Below are positions 1 to 7,813 of a stretch of DNA of 8,538 nucleotides, piece by piece; the first letter of the stretch is position 1, and each line of letters starts with the position of its first letter. The stretch is taken from positions 9,144 through 17,681 of the forward strand of contig NZ_DIAX01000015.1 in assembly GCF_002414845.1 (NCBI RefSeq), read 5' to 3'. The notes beneath the pieces are model-generated. The model saw nothing but the letters and a program-made list of their open reading frames with translations, searched no databases and had not been told where the DNA came from. The translations under genes were made by a program, and so were the position numbers. Origin of the DNA: Gordonia sp. UBA5067. Its GTDB lineage: Bacteria; Actinomycetota; Actinomycetes; Mycobacteriales; Mycobacteriaceae.

Positions 1-1522
1 GCAGGACGGCAAGCAGGTCGCGGTTCTGGTCCCGACGACCATCCTGGCGCAACAGCATCTGCAGACGTTCCGCGAGCGGATGACGGAGTTCCCGGTGACC
101 GTCCGCGGCCTGAGTCGCTTCACCGACCCGGCGCAGGCGCGCGAGACTGTCGAGCAGCTGGCCGACGGTCGGGTCGACATCGTCATCGGCACCCATCGGC
201 TGCTGCAGACCGGTGTGCGGTGGAAGGACCTCGGTCTGGTCATCGTCGATGAGGAGCAGCGCTTCGGTGTGGAGCACAAGGAGCACATCAAAGCGTTGCG
301 CACCCACGTCGACGTTCTGACCATGTCGGCCACGCCGATTCCGCGCACCCTGGAGATGTCGATGGCCGGGATCCGGGAGATGTCAACTATTCTCACCCCG
401 CCCGAAGAGCGTCATCCGGTGCTCACCTATGTCGGCGCATATTCGGCCAAACAGGTCGCCGCGGCGATTCGCCGTGAGTTGCTGCGCGACGGCCAGGTGT
501 TCTATGTCCACAACCGGGTGGCGTCGATCGACAAGACGGCGCGCGAACTGGCGCAGCTGGTGCCCGAGGCGCGGATTGCGATCGCGCACGGTCAGATGAA
601 TGAGGACCAGCTCGAGTCGACGGTCACCGGGTTCTGGAATCGCGAGTACGACATCCTGGTGTGCACCACGATCATCGAGACCGGCCTGGACATCGCCAAC
701 GCCAACACGCTCATCCTCGACCGGGCCGAACATTTCGGCCTGTCCCAGCTGCACCAGTTGCGGGGCCGGGTGGGCCGCAGCAGGGAGCGCGGTTACGCCT
801 ACCTCTTCTACAGCCCCGACCATCCGCTGACCGAGACCGCCTACGACCGGTTGGCGACGATCGCGCAGAACAACGAGCTCGGTGCGGGCATGGCGGTCGC
901 CCTCAAGGATCTCGAGTTGCGCGGTGCGGGCAACGTACTCGGCGCGGAGCAGTCCGGGCATGTCGCCGGCGTCGGCTTCGACCTCTATGTTCGACTGGTC
1001 GGCGAGGCGGTGCAGGCGTACCGGGCGGCGGCCGATGGCGAGACCGTGGTCGAGCAGGAGTCCAAGGAGGTGCGCATCGACCTGCCCGTCGACGCGCACA
1101 TCCCGGTCGACTACGTCGATGCCGACCGGCTGCGGCTGGAGGCTTACCGCAAGCTTGCCGCCGCCCCCGATGACAGTGCGGTGGACGCCGTGCTGACCGA
1201 GATCACCGACCGGTACGGCCCGCCGCCGACGGAGACGCGGCGGCTCGCGGCGATCGCCCGACTGCGGATCGCGGCGCGCGCCCGGGGGGTCACCGAGATC
1301 ACGGTCGCGGGCTCGCAGGTGCGGATTTCGCCGCTGGCGCTGCCGGACAGCCTGCAGGTGCGGCTCAAGCGGCTCTACCCGGGCGGTACCTACCGGCCGA
1401 CGACGTCGATGGTCGCGGTGCCGATGCCGAAGTCCGGCGGCATGGGGTCGGCACCGCTGCGCGACGAGGAGTTGATCGACTATCTGATGGTGCTGCTGAC
1501 ACAGATGACGCGCACCGTTTAG
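1..1522 (+). CDS. mfd: Transcription-repair coupling factor Mfd (C-terminal part, 5' end outside window)
   Basis: Mfd is a cytoplasmic ATP-driven DNA translocase that removes RNA polymerase stalled at lesions and recruits UvrA for transcription-coupled nucleotide excision repair. The frame is already open at base 2 and encodes about 506 residues ending in TAG; full-length mycobacterial Mfd is roughly 1,230 residues, so the UvrB-like, RNAP-interacting and Walker A portions lie upstream of the window. Visible superfamily 2 helicase elements, in order: [12 protein letters not shown] (bases 23-58), the DEEQRFG Walker B box (248-268), the [13 protein letters not shown] motif III region (326-364), the THGQ-like region with [10 protein letters not shown] (about 580-610), [12 protein letters not shown] (667-702), and motif [21 protein letters not shown] (755-811). 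The last ~150 residues match the variable C-terminal domain. The gene is followed by mazG after 66 bases, the same neighbour order as in mycobacteria. The first ATG in the window (80) is internal and not the start. Confidence 0.97.
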   Translation, partial: QDGKQVAVLVPTTILAQQHLQTFRERMTEFPVTVRGLSRFTDPAQARETVEQLADGRVDIVIGTHRLLQTGVRWKDLGLVIVDEEQRFGVEHKEHIKALRTHVDVLTMSATPIPRTLEMSMAGIREMSTILTPPEERHPVLTYVGAYSAKQVAAAIRRELLRDGQVFYVHNRVASIDKTARELAQLVPEARIAIAHGQMNEDQLESTVTGFWNREYDILVCTTIIETGLDIANANTLILDRAEHFGLSQLHQLRGRVGRSRERGYAYLFYSPDHPLTETAYDRLATIAQNNELGAGMAVALKDLELRGAGNVLGAEQSGHVAGVGFDLYVRLVGEAVQAYRAAADGETVVEQESKEVRIDLPVDAHIPVDYVDADRLRLEAYRKLAAAPDDSAVDAVLTEITDRYGPPPTETRRLAAIARLRIAARARGVTEITVAGSQVRISPLALPDSLQVRLKRLYPGGTYRPTTSMVAVPMPKSGGMGSAPLRDEELIDYLMVLLTQMTRTV

Positions 1523-1588
1523 CCCGGTGGTACTGCCGGATCGCGGTCCAGTGGTGTGAAATGTCAAGTATTCGAGGAATGAGGAGCC

Positions 1589-3202
1589 ATGACCGTCGTC
1601 CTGCTGGACCCGCAGAACCAGGATCTGCTGCCGTTTGCCGCTGCGAAGCTGGTGAACGGTCTGGTACAGGTCACCGAGGATGTCGCCGCGTCGGTGCTAT
1701 GGGCGCTGCCGCATGCCGAAGTCGCCACCGGTGACGACGGAGATCCGGCGACGGTCCTGGTCAGCACTGATCGCCTTCACCCGCTCGTCGTCGTGCGGGT
1801 CGATCGCGGCGAGGTCCTGCTATCCCCACCGATCAAGCCCGAGCCGCCGGAACGGTCCGGGTCCACGCTGCTCGACGCCGTGGAGCTGATGGATCATTTG
1901 CGTACCACCGGCCCGTGGGAGAGCCGTCAAACGCATGAGTCGTTGCGCCGGTTCGTCCTGGAAGAGGTCTACGAGCTGCTTGACGCGATCGACGTCGGCA
2001 CGGTCACCGACCTTCGCGACGAGTTGGGTGACCTGTTACTCCAAGTGCTCTTCCATGCCCGGATTGCTGCGGACAACCCGAGTGAGCCCTTCGACATCGA
2101 CGATGTCGCGCAAGCGTTCATCGACAAGGTGACACGGCGGACACCGGGGGTGCTGTCCGGCGAGCACAGCGATCTGGAACGCCAGATCGCAGATTGGGAG
2201 ACCGCCAAGGCGGCCGAGCGGGCGTCGGGTTCGATTCTGGACGGCATCGTGACGACGGCGCCGGCGCTGCTGTTGGCCCAGAAAGTGGTGGAGCGCGTGA
2301 CGGCGGCAGGCTTCCCATATTCGCAGATCGACCCCGCGCTGGTGGAGATCAGCGTTGAGGTGGGTGCCGATTCGGTGGAAGATGCGACTCGTCAGCGCGC
2401 ACTGGATCTGATGGACCTCGTCTACCACGCCGAAGGACGTGCGGCGCAGGAGGGCGGGAGCCTGACCACGCCCGAGCAGTGGCTCTTCTACCTTGGTGTG
2501 CCGGCTCGATCCGAAGTTGCCGGATACGACGGCGTAGAGGTCGGCCAACCCGCAGTGGCCGACATTTCCGGACCCACCGCGGTCGGCGCGGTGGTGACCG
2601 ATTCGGAGGCGTGGACCGAGCAGATCCCCGTCGTCGACGCTCCTGCGGTGGGGACACCACCCGTGGGGGATCCGGGCTTGGTGCGGAGTTACTACCCGCC
2701 GGAGCCGGAGTTCGTTCCGGCGGAGATCGAGATTGTCGAGCCGACCGGCGGGCCGTTCGTCGTCGATTTGAATCCGATCGACCCGAATCCGCCGATCACC
2801 CACTACCCGACGGTGATCCGTGCCAGTGCGACCGAACCGAGGTTTGGGCCGCCCGCGCCGGAGCCCGTGCCGGAGCCGGAGCCGGAGCTCGTGCCGGAGC
2901 CGGAGCCCCTTCCGGAGCTCGTGCCGGAGCCCGAGCCCCTTCCGGAGCTCGTGCCGGAGCCCGAGCCCGTGCCCGTGCCCGTGCCGGAGCCCCTTCCGGA
3001 GCCGGAGCCCGAGCCGGAGCCGGAGCCCGAGCCGCGACCCAAGGGCCCGTTTCGGATACGCGTATCCGACGAGCCCGAAGTCACCTCGACGGTGCCGCGG
3101 CCCGCCGATGCGGACGTGTTGGCGGCTAAGCCCGCACCGCGTCGACCGTGGTTCGACGAGCCGTCGGACCGGATCATCTTCTCCACCGAGGAGCGGCGCT
3201 GA
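1589..3202 (+). CDS. mazG: MazG nucleoside triphosphate pyrophosphohydrolase with long Pro/Glu-rich C-terminal tail
   Basis: MazG hydrolyses NTPs and dNTPs, including oxidised ones in mycobacteria, to the monophosphate and pyrophosphate, cleaning the nucleotide pool. The 537-residue product begins MTVVLLDP, close to mycobacterial MazG, which supports the ATG; GAGGA-type sequences sit 10 and 2 bases upstream (1574-1586). The MazG core follows LMDHLRTTGPWESRQTH (100-116): the metal-binding helix pair has E125, E126, E129 and then E145, D148 in RDELGDLLLQVLFHARIA, so the EExxE...ExxD signature is intact. A segment around 218-242 (DGIVTTAPALLLAQKVVERV) resembles the linker into a degenerate second MazG domain. 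Mycobacterial MazG is about 325 residues and ends near position 300-325 of this protein; here about 235 further residues follow. They are rich in Pro, Glu and Val, contain decapeptide repeats (residues 423-484), and end in a more complex segment, PWFDEPSDRIIFSTEERR. Catalytic assignment is firm; the tail's role is unknown. Confidence 0.95.
   Translation: MTVVLLDPQNQDLLPFAAAKLVNGLVQVTEDVAASVLWALPHAEVATGDDGDPATVLVSTDRLHPLVVVRVDRGEVLLSPPIKPEPPERSGSTLLDAVELMDHLRTTGPWESRQTHESLRRFVLEEVYELLDAIDVGTVTDLRDELGDLLLQVLFHARIAADNPSEPFDIDDVAQAFIDKVTRRTPGVLSGEHSDLERQIADWETAKAAERASGSILDGIVTTAPALLLAQKVVERVTAAGFPYSQIDPALVEISVEVGADSVEDATRQRALDLMDLVYHAEGRAAQEGGSLTTPEQWLFYLGVPARSEVAGYDGVEVGQPAVADISGPTAVGAVVTDSEAWTEQIPVVDAPAVGTPPVGDPGLVRSYYPPEPEFVPAEIEIVEPTGGPFVVDLNPIDPNPPITHYPTVIRASATEPRFGPPAPEPVPEPEPELVPEPEPLPELVPEPEPLPELVPEPEPVPVPVPEPLPEPEPEPEPEPEPRPKGPFRIRVSDEPEVTSTVPRPADADVLAAKPAPRRPWFDEPSDRIIFSTEERR
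2852..3040 (+). repeat. Pro-Glu low-complexity region with 30-bp minisatellite in mazG
   Basis: Residues 422-484 of MazG are almost only Pro, Glu, Val and Leu. The core is three contiguous 30-bp units at 2881-2910, 2911-2940 and 2941-2970, each starting CCGGAGCTCGTGCCGGAGC with one or two differences and encoding a PELVPEPEPL-type decapeptide. Shorter 6-bp CCGGAG/CCCGAG steps flank both sides. Because the unit is a multiple of three, copy-number change would keep the frame. Such (Pro-Glu)n stretches usually form stiff extended spacers; that role here is inference. Confidence 0.9.
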
Positions 3203-3245
3203 GCGATTGCGCTCGGCTACCTGTGACGTCTCTCGGTTGTTGATC

Positions 3246-3258
3246 GTTCATATGGAAC
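3246..3258. promoter_or_regulatory. Short inverted repeat upstream of the lytic transglycosylase gene
   Basis: The 89-base gap between mazG and the next gene contains GTTC-ATATG-GAAC, two perfect 4-base arms around an A/T-rich centre, 34 bases before the ATG. A TTGACC hexamer follows at 3261-3266, but no convincing -10 box is found at 16-19 bases from it. The dyad could be an operator or chance; the gap is AT-richer than the flanking genes, as promoter regions often are. A Shine-Dalgarno GAGGGG lies at 3279-3284. Confidence 0.2.
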
Positions 3259-3291
3259 AATTGACCCGGTATTCGTGCGAGGGGAACGACA

Positions 3292-4047
3292 ATGGGCACC
3301 ACACCCCGGCGGGGAGCTTTGACGACGATGGCGTGTGCGCTTGTCGCGATCGCCGTCGTCGGTGCGGGTTGTGTGAACCTTCCGTCATTGCACCGCACCG
3401 ACATTCCCACCGGCATCCCGCCGGGTCTGGGGGCGCCGGTGCCGTATTTCAACATCCACGATCCCGGGCGGACCGCCGACAAGCTGAACGCCTGGGCCCG
3501 GCCGATCTCGAATGCGACGGGCATTGGGGTGACCGCGTTGGAGGCCTACGGGAATGCCGCAGAAATCCAGCGTCAGCAGCATCCTGAGTGCGGTATTTCC
3601 TGGACGACGCTGGCGGGCATCGCCGGCACCGAGAGCAAGCACGGCCGTCACCACGGTGCGCGGGTCAGTCCTAACGGTGACACCAGTCCACCGATCCGCG
3701 GGCCCCAGCTCGACGGTACCAATGGCAACATGTCGATGGTCGACCCGCAGACGCCGACTCGTGCTGACGGCAGCCCCAACTATGTGCGGGCCGAGGGGCC
3801 ATTCCAGTTCCTGCCGGAGACGTGGCAGCGGTTCGGTGTCGACGCCAACGGCGACGGCCGGGCAGATCCGGACAATATCGACGATGCGGCGTTGTCGGCG
3901 GCACGCTACCTGTGCGTGTCCTCGGGCGGCGATATGACAACGGCCAAGGGGTGGATGAAGGCGCTGATGGTCTACAACCAGTCGAGGGCCTACGCCGAAG
4001 AGGTCAGCGCCCGCGCCAACGCGTACTCCGTCAACGTCCGGTACTGA
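3292..4047 (+). CDS. LpqU-like secreted/lipoprotein lytic murein transglycosylase
   Basis: This is predicted to cleave the MurNAc-GlcNAc bond of peptidoglycan outside the membrane, releasing 1,6-anhydro-muropeptides, as MltB/SLT-type enzymes do. The 251-residue product starts at an ATG with GAGGGG seven bases upstream. Residues 1-27 are a signal peptide: RR at 6-7, a hydrophobic core TMACALVAIAVVGAG and Cys27. The lipobox is atypical (G-A-G-C; Gly at -3), so lipidation is likely but not certain. The catalytic domain spans about 95-245: SWTTLAGIAGTESKHG contains the presumed catalytic acid E114, then GPFQFLPETWQRFG (169-182) replaces the usual G..QFMPSTW, then DANGDGRADPDN (184-195), AARYLC (203-208), and the C-terminal YNQSRAYAEEV. 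Cys100 and Cys208 could form a disulfide. D184, N186, D188, D192 and N195 resemble an EF-hand loop, a site known in the MltB relative Slt35. Its position between mazG and eno matches lpqU of M. tuberculosis. Confidence 0.9.
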   Translation: MGTTPRRGALTTMACALVAIAVVGAGCVNLPSLHRTDIPTGIPPGLGAPVPYFNIHDPGRTADKLNAWARPISNATGIGVTALEAYGNAAEIQRQQHPECGISWTTLAGIAGTESKHGRHHGARVSPNGDTSPPIRGPQLDGTNGNMSMVDPQTPTRADGSPNYVRAEGPFQFLPETWQRFGVDANGDGRADPDNIDDAALSAARYLCVSSGGDMTTAKGWMKALMVYNQSRAYAEEVSARANAYSVNVRY

Positions 4048-4063
4048 CCGAACACGACATGGT

Positions 4064-4231
4064 GTGCGGTATTACGCTGGGGGTATCAACTCACAACAAC
4101 AATCGGGCGCCGGGAGCGGTAGCGAGCGGGCCCAGTTCACCATGGGCGCCGGGAGCGGTAGCGAGCGGGCCCAGTTCACCATGGGCGCCGGGAGCGGTAG
4201 CGAGCGGGCCCAGTTTCATCATGAGGGGTAG
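4064..4231 (+). CDS. Possible small leader ORF built from the 39-bp repeats (hypothetical)
   Basis: One frame through the repeat array is open from a GTG at 4064 to a TAG at 4229-4231 (55 codons), with ATG starts inside the repeats at 4142 (29 codons) and 4181. Each 39-bp unit encodes the same 13 residues, MGAGSGSERAQFT, and the product ends QFHHEG. The stop is six bases before the GTG of eno, and the last two sense codons, GAG GGG, form the eno Shine-Dalgarno, so translation of the small ORF could affect enolase initiation. No good Shine-Dalgarno is seen before GTG 4064 or ATG 4142. A second frame is also open through the array, so openness alone is weak evidence; it may be untranslated. I recognise no family. 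Confidence 0.2.
   Translation: MRYYAGGINSQQQSGAGSGSERAQFTMGAGSGSERAQFTMGAGSGSERAQFHHEG
4105..4222. repeat. Three tandem copies of a 39-bp unit in the eno leader
   Basis: Copies lie at 4105-4143, 4144-4182 and 4183-4222. Each starts GGGCGCCGGGAGCGGTAGC and continues with GAGCGGGCCCAGTTCACCAT. Copies 1 and 2 are identical over all 39 bases. Copy 3 has one extra T and one C-to-T change near its end (CAGTTTCATCAT), giving 40 bases. There are no spacers. Each unit carries the palindromes GGCGCC and GGGCCC. The array ends directly on the GAGGGG Shine-Dalgarno of eno. It fills most of the 190-base gap between the transglycosylase gene and eno, and any transcript starting upstream would carry it in the 5' untranslated region. 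Confidence 0.97.
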
Positions 4232-5524
<1,293 letters not shown>

Positions 5525-5537
5525 TTAGCTAGAGGGT

Positions 5538-6269
5538 ATGGGAGAGCGTCGAAACGAGCGGGCGGGCCGGGGTCGGTCCGCCCGTTCTTCGCGCACCCGG
5601 CCCGTCGCGCCGTCGCGGCCATCAGGGTCCCGGCGTGGCCGGAATCCAGCGCCGCAGCCGTCGAGCGGGCCCATCACCGATGCGATCAGTCTCGACCTCG
5701 TCGACGATGCGTCGTCGGCACCTTTTGATGATGCCGTGACCACCGTGATCGGCCGGGTCGACATCGACATTGCCGGGGAGGAGACATCCTCCGACGATAC
5801 CGGCGTGGGCGATGTGGGGGCCGGTGAAACGTCAACAGCCAGCGGTCGTCGTGGCCTCGTTCGCGTACCCGCTCGCGCGTTGGCGGCGCGCTGGCAGGGC
5901 CTCAATCCGCGGCGCGCGATCGTGTTGGCCGTCGTGGTGGGCTTTGTCGCTCTCACCCTGGCGGTGCCGATTCGCACCTATTTCTCTCAGCGTGCCGAGC
6001 TCGATCAGATCCGTGCGAGCAATGCGGCCATTGAGCAGGAGAGTGCGGAGCTGACCCGCAAGGTGAATGAGCAGGGCGACCCCGCCTACGTCGAGGCGCA
6101 GGCGCGCGCGCGGCTGCAGTACGTGCGACCGGGTGAGACTCCGTTCGTGCTGGAGATTCCCGGTCGGGAGCGGACGGCGCAGGAGGAGCGTCGCGCCGCC
6201 GAGCGTGCCGCCAACCCGTGGTTCGCGAATCTGTGGGATTCGGTGGCGACTCCGCCGCCGGCGAAGTGA
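5538..6269 (+). CDS. ftsB: FtsB/DivIC-family septum formation initiator (divisome membrane protein)
   Basis: FtsB-type proteins are bitopic membrane proteins that, with FtsL and FtsQ, link early divisome assembly to septal peptidoglycan synthesis. The 243-residue product has an N-terminal cytoplasmic part of ~125 residues: a very basic, Arg/Ser/Pro-rich first 37 residues, then an acidic stretch (48-100, for example EETSSDDTGVGD), then Arg-rich residues before the membrane. One transmembrane helix spans about 127-145 (AIVLAVVVGFVALTLAVPI). A coiled coil follows (149-178, QRAELDQIRASNAAIEQES...), then the family signature GDPAYVEAQARARLQYVRPGE (180-200). The tail to 243 is charged, then Pro-rich. 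E. coli FtsB is only about 100 residues; the long N-terminus is usual for actinobacterial members such as Rv1024. It starts 13 bases after eno. AGAGGG ends one base before the ATG, an unusually short spacing, so initiation may depend on coupling to eno. Its stop overlaps the next start. Confidence 0.9.
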   Translation: MGERRNERAGRGRSARSSRTRPVAPSRPSGSRRGRNPAPQPSSGPITDAISLDLVDDASSAPFDDAVTTVIGRVDIDIAGEETSSDDTGVGDVGAGETSTASGRRGLVRVPARALAARWQGLNPRRAIVLAVVVGFVALTLAVPIRTYFSQRAELDQIRASNAAIEQESAELTRKVNEQGDPAYVEAQARARLQYVRPGETPFVLEIPGRERTAQEERRAAERAANPWFANLWDSVATPPPAK

Positions 6270-6793
6270 CGGACGCCGTGTCCGTGTCTCCGGTCGATCT
6301 GGCCGCCATCGCCGAGCAACTCGGCCGTGATCCGCGCGGCGTCCTCGAAGTCAGCTACCGCAGCCCCGACGGCCGCCCCGGGGTGGTGAAGACAGCGCCG
6401 CGACTGCCGGACGGCACCCCGTTCCCGACTCTCTACTACTTGACTGATCCGCGCTTGACCTCGGCGGCAAGCCGGCTGGAGTCGTCGGGGGTGATGAAGG
6501 CGATGTCGCAGCGGCTGCTCGTCGACGAGGAGTTGGCGGCGGTGTATCGACGGGCGCATGACGGGTATTTGGCTGAACGTGATGCTATTGAATCGCTGGG
6601 CACTGATTTCAGCGGGGGCGGCATGCCCGATCGGGTCAAATGCCTGCACGTCTTGATGGCGCATTCGCTGGCCAAAGGCCCGGGGGTCAACCCGCTTGGC
6701 GACGAGGCTGTTGCGCTGGCCTGCGACGACGGGCTGCGGGGCACGGCCTTGCCCGCAGATTGGCCGCGTTTCCCCCAGGAGGAGCAGAGTTGA
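6266..6793 (+). CDS. DUF501 family protein (Rv1025-like), function unknown
   Basis: The function is unknown. The 175-residue product matches the DUF501 family, which in mycobacteria sits between the ftsB-like gene and ppx2. I place the start at GTG 6266, whose GTGA overlaps the ftsB stop; GTGs at 6278 and 6284 are alternatives, and an upstream in-frame GTG (6218) would overlap ftsB by 52 bases. The most conserved stretches are LGRDPRGVLEVSYR (19-32), PGVVKTAPRLPDGTPFPTLYYLT (38-60) and GGGMPDRVKCLHVLMAHSLAKGPGVNPLGDEAV (117-149). The last contains C126-L-H128-x4-H133, a spacing that could bind a metal, although this is inference. No signal peptide or membrane helix is evident, so it is probably cytoplasmic. 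Tight coupling to ftsB and ppx suggests co-expression. No strong Shine-Dalgarno precedes the start, consistent with translational coupling. Confidence 0.9.
   Translation: MTDAVSVSPVDLAAIAEQLGRDPRGVLEVSYRSPDGRPGVVKTAPRLPDGTPFPTLYYLTDPRLTSAASRLESSGVMKAMSQRLLVDEELAAVYRRAHDGYLAERDAIESLGTDFSGGGMPDRVKCLHVLMAHSLAKGPGVNPLGDEAVALACDDGLRGTALPADWPRFPQEEQS
6777..6782 (+). promoter_or_regulatory. Shine-Dalgarno AGGAGG that sets the TTG start of ppx
   Basis: A perfect AGGAGG lies inside the end of the DUF501 gene, seven bases before TTG 6790 and 16 before the next in-frame GTG (6799). This favours the rare TTG start, which also gives the product the N-terminus TRVAAVDCGTNSIR expected for the family. Confidence 0.8.
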
Positions 6794-7752
6794 CCCGAGT
6801 GGCCGCCGTCGATTGCGGGACGAACTCGATCCGGCTCCTCGTCGCCGATCCCACGGCGGATTCTGCCGGCCTGCGTGATGTGCGCCGCGAGATGGTTGTC
6901 GTGCGGTTGGGGCAGGGCGTCGATGCGACGGGACGGTTCGCCGACGGGGCGATCGAGCGCACCCGAGTCGCCCTCGCCGGGTATGCGGCGACGATGCGCG
7001 AGCTCGGTGTCGAGCGCGTCGACATGGTGGCCACCTCGGCCACGCGCGACGCCGCCAACCGTGACGACTTCTTCGCGATGACTGCTGAGCTGCTCGGCAA
7101 GGTGGTCCCCGGGACTGTGGCACGGGTGATCTCGGGCGACGAAGAAGCGCGCCTATCGTTCCGCGGAGCGGTCGGCGATCTCGCTCCGGAGCTGGGCCCA
7201 TTCGCTGTCACCGACCTCGGCGGCGGATCCACGGAGCTCGTCGTCGGCGATGAGGCGGGGGTCACCGCAGCGTATTCGGCCGATGTCGGGTGCGTCCGGA
7301 CCACCGAGCGGTGTCTGGCCGGTGACCCGCCGTCTGGGGAGGAGATCGTCGCCGCGTCGGAGTTTATCGCTCAGCGACTCGCGCCCGCCTTCGCGGCCGT
7401 CGATGTGTCGTCGGTCCGTACCTGGGTTGGTGTCGCCGGCACGCTGACCACACTGGCCGCGCTGGTTGCCGGATTGACCGAATACGACCCGGCCCGAATC
7501 CACCTGTCGCGGGTGTCGCTGACCGACCTGCACCGGGTGTGCTGGGAGCTGGTCGGGATGCCCCGGCAGCAGCGCGCCACATTGGGCGTGATGCACCCGG
7601 GCCGGGTTGACGTCATCGGCGCCGGCGCGCTGGTGACCGATGCGCTGGCGACGCAGATGCATGAGCGTGCAGGTATCACCGAGCTTGTCGTTTCCGAGCA
7701 CGACATCCTTGACGGCATCGCGCTTAACCTCATCCAGGATCGTCCCGAATAG
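6790..7752 (+). CDS. ppx2: Ppx/GppA family exopolyphosphatase / pppGpp phosphatase (Ppx2-like)
   Basis: Ppx/GppA proteins belong to the ASKHA (actin/sugar kinase/Hsp70) fold and hydrolyse inorganic polyphosphate from the end and/or the gamma phosphate of pppGpp. The 320-residue product equals the short two-domain actinobacterial form (Rv1026 is about 319 residues) and lacks the C-terminal HD-like part of E. coli PPX. Seen in order: phosphate-1 loop AAVDCGTNSIRLLVAD (5-20), RLGQGVDATGRF (39-50), ATSATRDAANRDDF (81-94), the catalytic region ISGDEEARLSF with E119 the likely general base, phosphate-2 loop TDLGGGSTELVVG (141-153), GVAGTLTTLAAL (214-225), and MHPGRVDVIGAGA (268-280), ending with SEHDILDGIAL (302-312). 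The start is TTG 6790, overlapping the DUF501 stop as TTGA. For Rv1026, reports differ on whether polyphosphate is the real substrate, so substrate choice is open. Its place behind eno and ftsB hints at a link between stress signalling and growth or division, which is inference. Confidence 0.95.
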   Translation: MTRVAAVDCGTNSIRLLVADPTADSAGLRDVRREMVVVRLGQGVDATGRFADGAIERTRVALAGYAATMRELGVERVDMVATSATRDAANRDDFFAMTAELLGKVVPGTVARVISGDEEARLSFRGAVGDLAPELGPFAVTDLGGGSTELVVGDEAGVTAAYSADVGCVRTTERCLAGDPPSGEEIVAASEFIAQRLAPAFAAVDVSSVRTWVGVAGTLTTLAALVAGLTEYDPARIHLSRVSLTDLHRVCWELVGMPRQQRATLGVMHPGRVDVIGAGALVTDALATQMHERAGITELVVSEHDILDGIALNLIQDRPE

Positions 7753-7813
7753 CCGCCACTCAGGGAGCATTGCCGTCGGACTGCCCTGTCTCGGGACGAC
7801 GTCGGGACGCGCT
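7753..7813. other. Convergent intergenic spacer, no clear terminator
   Basis: These 61 bases separate the stops of ppx (+) and the DUF4395 gene (-). The spacer contains a direct repeat CGGGACG (7791-7797 and 7803-7809) around the small palindrome CGACGTCG (7796-7803). I see no strong GC stem followed by a T run in either direction, so termination here is either factor-dependent or lies inside a coding region. Confidence 0.5.

Noticed and set aside
1524..1539. Possible terminator hairpin after mfd
   Set aside because: Arms CCGG and CCGG have only G-U extensions and no following T run. Too weak to call.
383..1567. 394-codon open frame on the minus strand opposite mfd
   Set aside because: Its product is Arg/His/Gly-rich without a recognisable domain, and the opposite strand encodes clear Mfd helicase motifs. 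Long antisense frames are expected at this GC content.
2803..3186. Minus-strand frame encoding a Gly-Ser-Thr-rich repetitive protein opposite the mazG tail
   Set aside because: It is the complement of the Pro-Glu codons. The sense frame is continuous with the MazG domain and has the proper start and ribosome binding site.
4105..4222. 39-bp repeats as a CRISPR array
   Set aside because: Units are directly adjacent with no unique spacers, and no cas genes are nearby. The same holds for the 22-bp array at the right edge.
6218..6265. Upstream extension of the DUF501 frame to GTG 6218
   Set aside because: It would overlap ftsB by about 50 bases and adds residues not typical of the family. The GTGA overlap at 6266 is more economical.
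6640..6789. Upstream extension of the ppx frame
   Set aside because: The extra 50 residues are DUF501 codons read in another frame and do not resemble the Ppx N-terminus. A perfect AGGAGG supports TTG 6790.
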